Of a stretch of 64,000 nucleotides of DNA, positions 7,768 through 16,253 are shown one piece after another. The notes below the pieces were generated by a model. That model saw only the letters and a program-made list of their open reading frames with translations, had not been told where the DNA came from and did not search any database. Source of the stretch: Peribacillus sp044761985. Its GTDB lineage: Bacteria; Bacillota; Bacilli; Bacillales; DSM-1321. The stretch covers positions 124,001 through 188,000 of the forward strand of contig NZ_JBIWDK010000007.1 in NCBI RefSeq assembly GCF_044761985.1, given 5' to 3'. A program made the position numbers and the translations under genes. Positions within the stretch are counted from its first letter, which is position 1. Each line of letters begins with the position of its first letter.

Positions 7768-9834
7768 ATGTTTTTAGATGAAAGAAGCGCAAACCTAATA
7801 AAAATATTACAGCATTCACCCATTTCAAAGATGAAAGATATTGAAGAACAAACCGGTCTGACGAGGAGACAAATTCAATATGCTTTTGGTAAAGTGAATG
7901 ATTGGCTTCACGATCACGGGTATCCAGCCATTCTCTATCAAAAAGAATTAGGGTATTCCCTTCCTGACAAAGTTCAAGAGGAAGAATTGAACGTAAAACT
8001 AACCAAACGAAATTATGTATTTTCTGAGACAGATAGAGAGAAATTGTTCTATCTCATGATTTTGCTTAGTCCTGAAGCGTTATCTGTCTATCATTTTCAA
8101 TCAATCACGGGGCTATCACGTAATACCGTATTAAAGGACCTGAAGCAGCTCAAGGAGAAAGCGCAAGAAGTCAACCTTAAGATTCAGTACTCCAAGCAAG
8201 AGGGTTATGTGATTAAGGGAGAAAGCAGAGTCAAGCGATACATGATTGAACAACTGGTACATGATGTCCTTAATCGTCCAGATAATAATCTGATTATTGA
8301 GTGTATTTGGGGAGATCAACAATCAACCATTCAATCCATCCGGCGTCAGCTGGAGCAGATTGAACGTGAATTGGGGATCACCTTTACGGATGAGCGGCTG
8401 TATGAATTGACCTATTTATTTCTATGTACAGATCAGCTCATTGGAAAAGGGGAAGAATTGCAAGTCAATCAGAGTTGGTTACCTTTTGTGACAACAGATG
8501 AATTTAAAGCGGTTGAGCAAATGACGAAAACCGATGCGTTCCAATCGGTTTGGAGCGAAACGGAAAATTTATATGTAACCCTCCATCTGCTAAGCATGAA
8601 CCGGACAAAGGATATATCTCCGCTCAAGGAGGATGAAGTGATCGAAACGCTTTTGCAGGAGATTGTAAAAGAGTTCGAAAAATTGGCTTTTGTTCATTTA
8701 CATGATAAAGACCAGCTATGCCAGCAATTGTACGTTCATTTTAAACCGGCTTATCATCGTCTAAGATACGGGCTTTCATCCATGAATCCGATGACGGAAA
8801 AGGTACAAAAGGTCTATCCTGAACTGCACCATCTGACCACTAAATCTTTATGGGTACTAGAGAAAGAGATTGGGCGCCCAGTACCTGAAGAGGAAGTGGC
8901 ATACTTTACGATTTATTTTGGAGGCTGGTTGCGAAGACAAGGGACTACTTTAGATGACCGCAAAAGAGCCATCGTTGTTTGTCCGAATGGGATTGGCATC
9001 AGCAATATTCTCATCTACACATTGAAAGAATTATTTCCGGATATATTGTTTTTGGATGTATTATCTGTTCGAAATGCGTCCGAGTATCCATTAGCATACG
9101 ATCTCGTTTTTTCAACGGTACATATGAGAACCAAAGTTCCGTTATTTGTCGTACCGCCCATTTTGGAAAGGCAGGACAAACATAAGCTGCGCCTGCAAGT
9201 CATGCAGGAATTGTATGGGTATACGACACAAAATGTTGATGGTTCCGCTCTGTTAAAAGTCATTTCAAAATATGCAACCATCCATGAACCTGATCAACTT
9301 GAAAAGGCCCTTGAATCCCTGATGTACATAGATACACCCAAGGTAAATAAATATTCCTTAAAGGAGGCGGAGAAACCAGTGTTAGATGAACTACTCAACC
9401 TACAAACGATTCAAATCCTGCCGCGTGTTACAGAGTGGAGAGAAGCGATTCGAGTTGCAGCCCAGCCTCTTGTTGATTTAGGAACTGTCGAAGAGAGATA
9501 TGTGGATGCAATGATTGAAGGAATCGAAACGAATGGTCCCTATGTGGTGATCACGCCTGACGTGGCCATCCCTCATGCACGTCCTGAGCAAGGTGTTCGC
9601 TCATTATCCATGAGTCTATTGAAATTGGATGAACCGGTGGAATTTGCACCCGATAAACCCGTTAGGTTGATCATTGTTTTGGCTGCGGTAGATAACGATT
9701 CACATTTACGGGCATTAATTCAGCTGACTCAATTACTGAATGAACGAGCTAATATTGAAGCGATTTTAGAGACAACGGATCCATCCATACTTATGGATTA
9801 CGTACATAAATATTCTAAGGAGGAAACAGAATGA
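7768..9834 (+). CDS. PTS-controlled transcriptional regulator (MtlR/BglG-type, HTH-PRD-PRD-EIIB-EIIA)
   Basis: 688 residues. Two N-terminal helix-turn-helix regions (about 1-70 and 75-150) bind DNA. Two PTS regulation domains follow (about 185-400). An EIIB-like domain starts at VVCPNGIGISN with Cys405. A C-terminal EIIA domain of the fructose/mannitol class carries the phospho-acceptor His603 in IPHARPEQG. Such proteins activate PTS operons and are tuned by phosphorylation. The start codon follows GGGAGAGGGAGAG. The stop overlaps the EIIB gene (ATGA). No separate EIIA gene is present in the operon, so the EIIA domain here may also feed the transporter. Confidence 0.88.
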   Translation: MFLDERSANLIKILQHSPISKMKDIEEQTGLTRRQIQYAFGKVNDWLHDHGYPAILYQKELGYSLPDKVQEEELNVKLTKRNYVFSETDREKLFYLMILLSPEALSVYHFQSITGLSRNTVLKDLKQLKEKAQEVNLKIQYSKQEGYVIKGESRVKRYMIEQLVHDVLNRPDNNLIIECIWGDQQSTIQSIRRQLEQIERELGITFTDERLYELTYLFLCTDQLIGKGEELQVNQSWLPFVTTDEFKAVEQMTKTDAFQSVWSETENLYVTLHLLSMNRTKDISPLKEDEVIETLLQEIVKEFEKLAFVHLHDKDQLCQQLYVHFKPAYHRLRYGLSSMNPMTEKVQKVYPELHHLTTKSLWVLEKEIGRPVPEEEVAYFTIYFGGWLRRQGTTLDDRKRAIVVCPNGIGISNILIYTLKELFPDILFLDVLSVRNASEYPLAYDLVFSTVHMRTKVPLFVVPPILERQDKHKLRLQVMQELYGYTTQNVDGSALLKVISKYATIHEPDQLEKALESLMYIDTPKVNKYSLKEAEKPVLDELLNLQTIQILPRVTEWREAIRVAAQPLVDLGTVEERYVDAMIEGIETNGPYVVITPDVAIPHARPEQGVRSLSMSLLKLDEPVEFAPDKPVRLIIVLAAVDNDSHLRALIQLTQLLNERANIEAILETTDPSILMDYVHKYSKEETE

Positions 9835-10097
9835 AGAAAATCATGGTAGTGTGCGGGAACGGATTGGGCAGTAGTTTCATTATGGAGATGAATGTGAAAA
9901 AGGCTTTAACACAAATGGGGAAAACGGCTGAGGTAGATCATACGGATCTCACATCCGCTAAATCGGTCCAAGCGGATATATTCCTAGGGGCAGCAGATAT
10001 TGTCGGCCAACTGGATGATGGAACCCGTACGATTGTTACATTGGAAAATATGATGAGCATTCCTGAAATTACATCCAAATTGGAATCACTTGTCTAA
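9831..10097 (+). CDS. PTS EIIB component, ascorbate (SgaB/UlaB) type
   Basis: 88 residues with the phosphocysteine loop VVCGNGLGSS (Cys8) close to the N-terminus, the usual size for a free lactose/ascorbate-type EIIB. It passes phosphate from EIIA to the sugar entering through the EIIC encoded next. Its start overlaps the regulator stop by four bases, so translation is coupled. Exact sugar is not proven; ascorbate is the type specimen, but related systems take other compounds. Confidence 0.85.
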   Translation: MKKIMVVCGNGLGSSFIMEMNVKKALTQMGKTAEVDHTDLTSAKSVQADIFLGAADIVGQLDDGTRTIVTLENMMSIPEITSKLESLV

Positions 10098-10125
10098 CTA
10101 AAGCTCGGTAAAAGGGGAATAGACT

Positions 10126-11394
10126 ATGTTGGATATCATTATGAACGATATTTTAGGCACACCTTCTATACTCGTGGGGTTATTCGCTCTGATTGGCTTA
10201 CTGTTACAGAGAAAGTCCAGTGCCGATGTCGTGTCAGGTACGCTGAAAACGGTTATGGGGTTCATTATCATCGGAGCAGGGGCAGCCGTCCTTACAGGTG
10301 CCCTTAACATATTTAGTCAAATGTTCGACCAGGCGTTTCATGTAGAAGGTGTCATCCCGAATAACGAAGCCATTGTAGCGGCTGCACAAAGTGATTTTGG
10401 AACATCGACGGCCCTGATTATGGTGTTCGGTATGATTGTGAATATTTTATTAGCTCGCTTTACTCCATTAAAATATATCTTTTTAACGGGTCACCATACA
10501 TTATTCATGGCCTGTCTACTAGCTGTCTCTTTGTCGGTTGGCGGACTCGGCGGATTCCCGCTTATCCTTATCGGCTCCATTTTATTAGGACTATGTATGG
10601 TCGTGTTTCCTGCCATTCTGCAGCCTTATGTAAGAAAGATTACCGGAAGTGATGATTTTGCGATCGGTCACTTTGGGACAATCGGATATTTCGTTTCCGC
10701 TACGATTGGGAAATGGTTCGGAAACAAGGAAAAGACAACAGAACAAATTAAGGTCCCTAAATCTTTAGGATTTTTACGAGACACATCAGTGGCTGTATCG
10801 CTGACAATGACGATTTTCTTTTTGATTGTCGCCCTGTTTGCAGGACAAGATTATATTGAATCAACGCTTTCCTCTGGTTCCAACTTCCTTGTATTTTCGT
10901 TTATTCAAGCCATTACATTTGCAGCTGGGGTATATATCATTCTAGCTGGGGTGCGGATGTTGATTGCTGAGATCGTGCCAGCCTTCAAAGGGATTGCAGA
11001 TAAAATTGCGCCCAATACGAAGCCTGCATTAGATTGTCCAACGATTTTCCCTTTTGCTCCAAACGCAGTGATTATCGGCTTTTTATTTAGTTTTATAGCG
11101 GGGATCTTATCGATGTTCCTGCTGCCGGTATTGGGCTTGAAGGTTATTGTTCCGGGACTTGTGCCACATTTTTTCACAGGAGCTGCCGCCGGTGTCTTTG
11201 GAAATGCGACGGGTGGTCGTCGTGGAGCTATGCTGGGATCTTTTGCAAATGGACTCATCATTAGTTTCTTACCAGCCATTTTACTGGTATTATTAGGTGA
11301 CATAGGATTTGAAGGCACGACATTCGGTGACTCAGATTTCGGTGTGGTAGGTCTATTCATACTAAGTATTTTGAAACTGTTAGGATTTTCTTAA
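10126..11394 (+). CDS. PTS EIIC component, SgaT/UlaA family
   Basis: 422 residues with about ten to eleven membrane spans and family features such as GTPSILVGLFALIGL near the start, GHHTLFMACL in the middle, and PHFFTGAAAGVFGNATGGRRGA near the end. UlaA-family EIIC proteins move L-ascorbate or similar sugar acids and phosphorylate them with EIIB. It starts 28 bases after the EIIB gene behind AAAAGGGGAA. A terminator ends the operon, and a HAD phosphatase gene follows. Confidence 0.85.
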   Translation: MLDIIMNDILGTPSILVGLFALIGLLLQRKSSADVVSGTLKTVMGFIIIGAGAAVLTGALNIFSQMFDQAFHVEGVIPNNEAIVAAAQSDFGTSTALIMVFGMIVNILLARFTPLKYIFLTGHHTLFMACLLAVSLSVGGLGGFPLILIGSILLGLCMVVFPAILQPYVRKITGSDDFAIGHFGTIGYFVSATIGKWFGNKEKTTEQIKVPKSLGFLRDTSVAVSLTMTIFFLIVALFAGQDYIESTLSSGSNFLVFSFIQAITFAAGVYIILAGVRMLIAEIVPAFKGIADKIAPNTKPALDCPTIFPFAPNAVIIGFLFSFIAGILSMFLLPVLGLKVIVPGLVPHFFTGAAAGVFGNATGGRRGAMLGSFANGLIISFLPAILLVLLGDIGFEGTTFGDSDFGVVGLFILSILKLLGFS

Positions 11395-11418
11395 TCTACT
11401 AGATAAATAGATAGATTC

Positions 11419-11463
11419 GCCAACAGCCTAAATCTCACAGATCATGGGCTGTTGGCATTTTTG
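11419..11463 (+). terminator. Intrinsic terminator after the PTS operon
   Basis: GCCAACAGCC pairs with GGCTGTTGGC, followed by ATTTTTGTT. Confidence 0.85.
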
Positions 11464-11493
11464 TTACGAAATTCGCACGGACGGGGTGGAAAC

Positions 11494-12354
11494 ATGGGAT
11501 ACAAAGCAATCGTGCTCGATATGGATGGCACGACTTTGAATGAAGTGAATACGGTGAACGATACGCTGAAAAACTACTTAATCGAACTTAGGAATAGTGG
11601 AATGAAGGTATTCATTGCAACGGGAAGAACGGTAAAAGAATTAAGAGATGTGCTGCCAGAGGATTTGATCGTCGACGGGATGGTAACGGCCAATGGTATG
11701 TCCGCCTTTATTGGAACGGAGAAGATTTTTGAACATGCACTGCCTTCCGAACTTGTGGATGACATGATTAATAAAGCAGCAGAGAGAAAGATATTTTACG
11801 AAGTCCATCCAAATGATGGCGTCAGAATGGCCTTACAAAAAGATAAAGACTATACGGTCGAACATATGACGGGGACAAAGCCGGAGACGGTTGATGAAAA
11901 CGAATGGTTGTCCAGAAAGGTCGCAGTCGAGAAGAAAATCCACTGGGTCGATCAGCTCGAAGAATTAAGTGTCGCCAAGATATATTTTTTCAGTAAAGAA
12001 ATGAAGGCCATCAAAGACTGGATCACAGATCTCGAAAAGTTCAAGAAGAAAACGGCCTTTACAACCGCTTCCTCCACACATCACAATGTGGAAGTGACCG
12101 TGGACGGTGTATCCAAAGCAACAGCGGTTCAAGTCTTGCTTGATCACTTTAGTCTCTCTCCGGACGATATTCTGGCCGTAGGAGACGGAGAAAATGACCT
12201 TCCTCTATTCAAGCTCTCCGGCCACTGTGTCGCTATGAAAAATGCGCTCGAATCGGTAAAGGAACAGGCGGATGAGGTGACGGAGTATTCCTATCGAGAA
12301 GATGGCCTGTATCACTTTTTGAAAAAAACATTTCCGATAGCTCAACCAAAGTGA
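11494..12354 (+). CDS. Cof-type HAD-IIB sugar phosphatase
   Basis: 286 residues of the haloacid dehalogenase superfamily, Cof subfamily. Motif I is VLDMDGTTLN with the nucleophile Asp, motif II is ATGRTVKEL, and motif IV is AVGDGENDLPLFK near the C-terminus, with a cap domain between. These enzymes remove phosphate from sugar phosphates, nucleotides or cofactors. ATG 11494 follows GGGGTGG; the upstream in-frame start at 11452 lies in the terminator stem and is rejected. Its place after the PTS genes hints at a role with the imported sugar phosphate, but the terminator between them weakens this. Confidence 0.85.
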   Translation: MGYKAIVLDMDGTTLNEVNTVNDTLKNYLIELRNSGMKVFIATGRTVKELRDVLPEDLIVDGMVTANGMSAFIGTEKIFEHALPSELVDDMINKAAERKIFYEVHPNDGVRMALQKDKDYTVEHMTGTKPETVDENEWLSRKVAVEKKIHWVDQLEELSVAKIYFFSKEMKAIKDWITDLEKFKKKTAFTTASSTHHNVEVTVDGVSKATAVQVLLDHFSLSPDDILAVGDGENDLPLFKLSGHCVAMKNALESVKEQADEVTEYSYREDGLYHFLKKTFPIAQPK

Positions 12355-12355
12355 A

Positions 12356-12400
12356 TAATAATAAAGGGCGTACGGATTTTCCGTGCGCCCTTTATTATTA
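12356..12400. terminator. Long perfect-looking bidirectional terminator
   Basis: A ~20-bp stem with the core AAAGGGCGTACGG / CCGTGCGCCCTTT (one G-T type mismatch) is flanked by A/T runs on both sides. Confidence 0.85.
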
Positions 12401-12548
12401 TAGAAGGAACGAGAAGGAACGTCCTCGGGAGCAATGGAGGTCATGGAGAAAATATTATACATAGATTAATGAAATGCCCCCATCACTCCTAAGACAACTG
12501 CCATCCATCATATGGTATGATTGATAAAAAAGGAAAAGGTGGATTATT

Positions 12549-12728
12549 TTGAATATTAATGTCGGTGATATACTATTTCAACTCATGATGTTTATCGTAC
12601 TGTTTGGCATGATTTTTGCCGTTTACTTTTTTGTCCGGACCCTCGTTAGAAAATCTCGCAATTCTAATGCCGTAGAACAAAAACTTGATAAAGTCATCGA
12701 GCTGCTTGAAAAGGAAAAAAGAGAGTAA
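12549..12728 (+). CDS. Small DUF4083-like membrane protein
   Basis: 59 residues from a TTG start at 12549, placed 7 bases after AAGGTGG. It has one strong membrane span (LMMFIVLFGMIFAVYFFV), a basic stop-transfer patch (RTLVRKSR) and a C-terminal charged helix (KLDKVIELLEKEKRE). This layout matches the DUF4083 family of Bacillus as I remember it. Function unknown. Confidence 0.65.
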   Translation: MNINVGDILFQLMMFIVLFGMIFAVYFFVRTLVRKSRNSNAVEQKLDKVIELLEKEKRE

Positions 12729-12808
12729 GGTGTGAGCCAACCGTGAATACCATGGATTGAATTGTGGCGCTCTTTATAAATAAGTATCTAATAAAGGAGC
12801 TGGTTTCC

Positions 12809-13123
12809 TTGGAACTAAAAGAAGTGACTTATCAAAAGAAGCATGGGGTCATTAGTATCATTTCAATTGTTTTAGGGATGATTTGTTTTTTTATAGTTTT
12901 TATCACGCCTACAAGGATAGCGAACATTGGTAGTTTGATTGGTGATTATCTAACATTTTTCCTTACTGGTTTAGGTATGATCATTTCTATTGTAGGTATC
13001 GTAAAGAAAACAGAAAAGAATACGCTCCCGATTATTGGGTTAATTCTGTCATCATCTTTTTTTATTTATTGGGTTATTATTATTATCATGCTGTTCACAG
13101 GTCAGATTGAATTTGGGCCATGA
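12809..13123 (+). CDS. Membrane protein of unknown function
   Basis: 104 residues from TTG 12809, which follows AAAGGAG by 9 bases; a GTG at 12764 extends the frame but has no binding site. A short basic N-terminus (ELKEVTYQKKHG) is followed by three hydrophobic spans with a basic loop (KKTEKN) between spans two and three. Not recognised. A strong terminator follows. Confidence 0.6.
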   Translation: MELKEVTYQKKHGVISIISIVLGMICFFIVFITPTRIANIGSLIGDYLTFFLTGLGMIISIVGIVKKTEKNTLPIIGLILSSSFFIYWVIIIIMLFTGQIEFGP

Positions 13124-13127
13124 CCCT

Positions 13128-13159
13128 AAAAGAGATAGTTCCCGAAACTATCTCTTTTT
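13128..13159. terminator. Intrinsic terminator
   Basis: AAAAGAGATAGTT pairs with AACTATCTCTTTT and runs into a T stretch; the A run on the other side makes it bidirectional. Confidence 0.9.
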
Positions 13160-13294
13160 CTTGTATTCCATCATCTCCAACACAGGTTCGGGTCGAACAG
13201 GAGCCTCACTTAGAACAACGTTGTGGTAGAATAATCCATAAATGAACGGTTGAGGTGGTTTTAATCATCCATTTAGCGATAAGGAGAATGTACC

Positions 13295-13732
13295 TTGGAA
13301 TTTAAACGACTAGCAAAAAATGACTTAATTAAATGTACGGAAACATTTATTGAAGTATTTAATGATGAGCCTTGGAATGATGAATGGACATGTACAAAGG
13401 CTGAAAAATATTTACTGAGTTTTTACCAGACACCTGGATTTTTAGGCATTTTAGCGGTAGAAAACGATGAAATTCTCGGCTTTATTTTTGGTGTAAAAAG
13501 AGTATGGTGGAGCGGAGATGAGTTTTTCATTAATGAAATGTGTGTAAAAACACAATATCAAAATAAAGGTATTGGAAGAGCGATGTTAAATCATTTAATA
13601 AAGGAGCTTCATGGCAGTCATATAAGTAACATTACACTTCTCACAGATAGAGGGATACCTGCCGAAGAATTTTATAAGAAAAATGGTTTTGAAGAAATAG
13701 AAAGAATCATATTCTTGCATAAGAACATTTAA
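13295..13732 (+). CDS. GNAT-family N-acetyltransferase
   Basis: 145 residues. The acetyl-CoA binding motif A is visible as QNKGIGRAML (residues 89-98), preceded by the beta-4 strand EMCVKTQ, and the C-terminal part has the typical AEEFYKKNGFEE. TTG 13295 is used as start behind AAGGAGAA. The acceptor (protein, antibiotic or small amine) cannot be read from sequence. Confidence 0.85.
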   Translation: MEFKRLAKNDLIKCTETFIEVFNDEPWNDEWTCTKAEKYLLSFYQTPGFLGILAVENDEILGFIFGVKRVWWSGDEFFINEMCVKTQYQNKGIGRAMLNHLIKELHGSHISNITLLTDRGIPAEEFYKKNGFEEIERIIFLHKNI

Positions 13733-13795
13733 ACTAGAGGAAGAATGTACGTAAACTAAATATTAGTAATCTGCTATTTCTTGAAGGAGGCATGT

Positions 13796-14620
13796 ATGGA
13801 GAATATAAATGGCAATTCAGAAGAGTACGATGATCCGATTTTATATGATAAGGAAAATGATTCATATAGGCAAGACCTTCCTTATCTATTGAAATGGGCT
13901 GCAAAAACCGAAGGGCCCATCATTGATTTAGCTTGTGGGACAGGGCGGGCGACCATTCCTTTAGCGAGGAAAGGCTATGAACTTATCGGTGTGGATGTCC
14001 ATAAAGGAATGCTAGACGAAGCAAAAAGGAAGTCGTCGGACCTGAATGTACATATTGAATGGATCGAACAGGATGCTAGAATGCTTACCTTGAATGTAAG
14101 AAGTCATTTGATCTTTTCAGTCGGGAATTCCTTTCAGCATTTTCTTACAAACGAAGATCAGGACGGATTCTTATCATCTGTAAATAAACATTTAGAGCTT
14201 GATGGGCTATTCATCTTTGACACGAGGTTTCCAAGCATGGAGGAATTACTCCAACCTGACACGGAAGAATACTGGAGAACCATTGAAGATAAGGATACGC
14301 AAAAAAGGATCGATGTTTATACGAAAAGCACCTATGACTCACTCAGTCAGGTCCAACATTACACAACGATCAGAAAGTATGTAGATCAAAGTGGGGAAAT
14401 AGTAGATGAACAAAGAACGAACATACGGTTACGATACGTCTTCCCTAAAGAAATGGAACGAATACTAGCGGTTAACGGACTGGAGATCGTCCGTATCTTC
14501 GAGGATTGGAATGAAACACCTGTGACGAATGATAGTTATGGGATGGTCTATGTTTGTAAGAAAACAAGGGATATAAAGACTTCTTTATGCGTGGGTGTTT
14601 CGAACGGAAGTTTAGGATAA
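13796..14620 (+). CDS. Class I SAM-dependent methyltransferase
   Basis: 274 residues. Motif I DLACGTG (44-50) and the acidic end of strand 2 (GVDVHKGML, Asp67) define a Rossmann-type SAM site, and the middle carries FSVGNSFQHF as in the YjhP/UbiE-like group. The second half (roughly 150-250) resembles the extra beta-rich substrate part of this group. ATG 13796 follows GGAGG; the upstream in-frame TTG overlaps that site. The next gene follows after 15 bases and may be co-transcribed. Methyl acceptor unknown. Confidence 0.8.
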   Translation: MENINGNSEEYDDPILYDKENDSYRQDLPYLLKWAAKTEGPIIDLACGTGRATIPLARKGYELIGVDVHKGMLDEAKRKSSDLNVHIEWIEQDARMLTLNVRSHLIFSVGNSFQHFLTNEDQDGFLSSVNKHLELDGLFIFDTRFPSMEELLQPDTEEYWRTIEDKDTQKRIDVYTKSTYDSLSQVQHYTTIRKYVDQSGEIVDEQRTNIRLRYVFPKEMERILAVNGLEIVRIFEDWNETPVTNDSYGMVYVCKKTRDIKTSLCVGVSNGSLG

Positions 14621-14635
14621 CGGAGGGGTTTTCCA

Positions 14636-15466
14636 GTGAAGCATATCTTATTTAATCAAGCAGCATTCGGTGCATTGAGCCATGCATTAAAAAGAGAAAA
14701 TGTTGAGATCATCACGTTTCCGGATTACTTTGGTGAAGGCCCCATCCATCGTTTATTAACGGAGAAAGGTTTTTCCAAAAGGATGGAATGGCTACAGGAA
14801 GCCTATCGATTTGATGGGAAGATGAGCGAACAGTATGTGGCTTTGTTTTATGATGCACTTGCAAGTCTTCGACAGGTTAAAGAAGGCGAGCAAGTGATTG
14901 TTTGGACGTGTGAAAATGCGGCGGAACAATTTGGGTTACGCTTAGTAAGCCATCTATTGTCAGGCAAAAAATGTTCGATTTCCGTGTGCAATACATACTT
15001 TCCCATGCTTTATTTCCATGAAGATGAACATACACAATATGATATTCGCCATTCTGGTGAGGTTAGCCCTTCGCAGATGAAGCGAATGCTAAAGCTGAAT
15101 TTACTAGATCCACTTACTGAAGATGAGCTCGTTCTTTTACAGGCAGAGGCGCTTCAATTAATGGAGGGGCATTCAATAGTTCGTACATGGTTTAGGGGAA
15201 GGATTATCGAGGATGACGAGTCCAGGGATGATCAAGAGATTATCCGGTATGCAAAAGACATGCAATCCGAATACGGTATCGATAATTTTTACAACGCTGC
15301 TCGCTTGATTGGTCATGTTTTAGGATGGAGTGAGCATGACATCAACGATACATGGATTGATTACCGTTTACGTATGTTGATAAAGAAAGGCGTTTTTGTA
15401 TATAACGGTCATTTAAGTGAGATGTTTTCCTATCAAGTTCGATTGAACACTAGCCAAGATAAATGA
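14636..15466 (+). CDS. DUF1835 / DUF3658 domain protein
   Basis: 276 residues from GTG 14636 behind CGGAGGGG. The N-terminal part (HILFNQAAFGALSHAL, then FGEGPIHRL) matches the DUF1835 pattern, and the C-terminal part (LGWSEHDINDTWIDYRLRML followed by a short beta end) matches DUF3658. Proteins of this kind are common in Bacillus and are uncharacterised; the fold is thought to be nucleotide-binding-like. Probably in one operon with the methyltransferase. Confidence 0.75.
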   Translation: MKHILFNQAAFGALSHALKRENVEIITFPDYFGEGPIHRLLTEKGFSKRMEWLQEAYRFDGKMSEQYVALFYDALASLRQVKEGEQVIVWTCENAAEQFGLRLVSHLLSGKKCSISVCNTYFPMLYFHEDEHTQYDIRHSGEVSPSQMKRMLKLNLLDPLTEDELVLLQAEALQLMEGHSIVRTWFRGRIIEDDESRDDQEIIRYAKDMQSEYGIDNFYNAARLIGHVLGWSEHDINDTWIDYRLRMLIKKGVFVYNGHLSEMFSYQVRLNTSQDK

Positions 15467-15501
15467 TATGTCTTTCGTAATAGAAGATGCTGAATAGTTA
15501 T

Positions 15502-15548
15502 CATCGCACACCCAACCCTTTATGCACCAATGGGTTGAATGTGCGATG
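15502..15548. other. Long hairpin between convergent genes
   Basis: CATCGCACA (15502-15510) pairs with TGTGCGATG (15540-15548), and an inner CCCAACCC/TGGGTTG stem extends it. There is no T run on either side, so it is not a standard intrinsic terminator. It may act as a 3' mRNA end or stabiliser for the genes on both sides. Confidence 0.55.
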
Positions 15549-15572
15549 TCCACTTCAAACAGGTAAAGCCAA

Positions 15573-16253
15573 TCATCCTTGAACTTGATTAACAAAAAGC
15601 TGTGTGATGTCTTTTGGACGTGTGATGGCCCCTCCAACGACACTTGCATGGGCGCCCAATTCCATGCACCTTTTATACATGTCGGGTGTCATGACATTTC
15701 CTTCCGCAATAACGGGGATGTTCACATGCTGGAGAACCTGTTTCAAGAATTCAAAATCATCATGATAGAGTTTCTTTCCATGTGTTTCTTCGGTGTAGCC
15801 ATGTAATGTAGTGGAAATACAATCGAATCCGAGTTTTTCCGATTGTATGGCATCCTCTAAAGTAGCGATATCCGCCATGAGTTGAATGCTAGGATTCTTT
15901 TCTCTTACATAGTTGACCAGATCGCTTAAAAGAAGATTCTCCGGTCTTGTCCGATGGGTGGCATCCATGGCAATCATCTCGCAGCCACTAGCCAGTAACT
16001 CATCGATTTCCTTGCAAGTGGCGGTAATGAACACGGAGCTATCGTCATAGTCGCGTTTAACGATGCCGATAACGGGCAGGTCCACTTCTTTTTTTATCGC
16101 GATGATATCCACTTCGGAGTTTGCCCGGATTCCTTTTGCACCGCCTTGTTTAGCGGCCAACGCCATTTTCGACATGATGAATGAGCTATGTAGAGGCTCA
16201 TTTGGTAAGGCTTGACAAGATACGATTAATCCACCTTTAACTTCGTTTAACAT
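15573..16253 (-). CDS. nanE: N-acetylmannosamine-6-phosphate 2-epimerase NanE
   Basis: 226 residues, the usual family length. A TIM barrel with LIVSCQALPNEPLH at the start, GAKGIRANSEVDI and PVIGIVKRDY (the catalytic Lys region), and PVIAEGNVMTPD and GAHASVVGGAITRP at the phosphate-binding end. It converts ManNAc-6-P to GlcNAc-6-P. The start overlaps the end of nanK by seven bases, with AAGGGGG as binding site, so the two are translationally linked. It belongs to the sialic acid block 15.5-23.4 kb. Confidence 0.93.
   Translation of the reverse strand: MLNEVKGGLIVSCQALPNEPLHSSFIMSKMALAAKQGGAKGIRANSEVDIIAIKKEVDLPVIGIVKRDYDDSSVFITATCKEIDELLASGCEMIAMDATHRTRPENLLLSDLVNYVREKNPSIQLMADIATLEDAIQSEKLGFDCISTTLHGYTEETHGKKLYHDDFEFLKQVLQHVNIPVIAEGNVMTPDMYKRCMELGAHASVVGGAITRPKDITQLFVNQVQG

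Noticed and set aside
10905..11360. 151-codon minus-strand ORF over the EIIC gene
   Set aside because: Antisense shadow of a membrane protein gene, rich in Pro, Lys and Asn without a start signal.
15502..15548. Standard terminator between convergent genes
   Set aside because: The stem is strong but no T run follows on either strand, so it is listed only as a hairpin.
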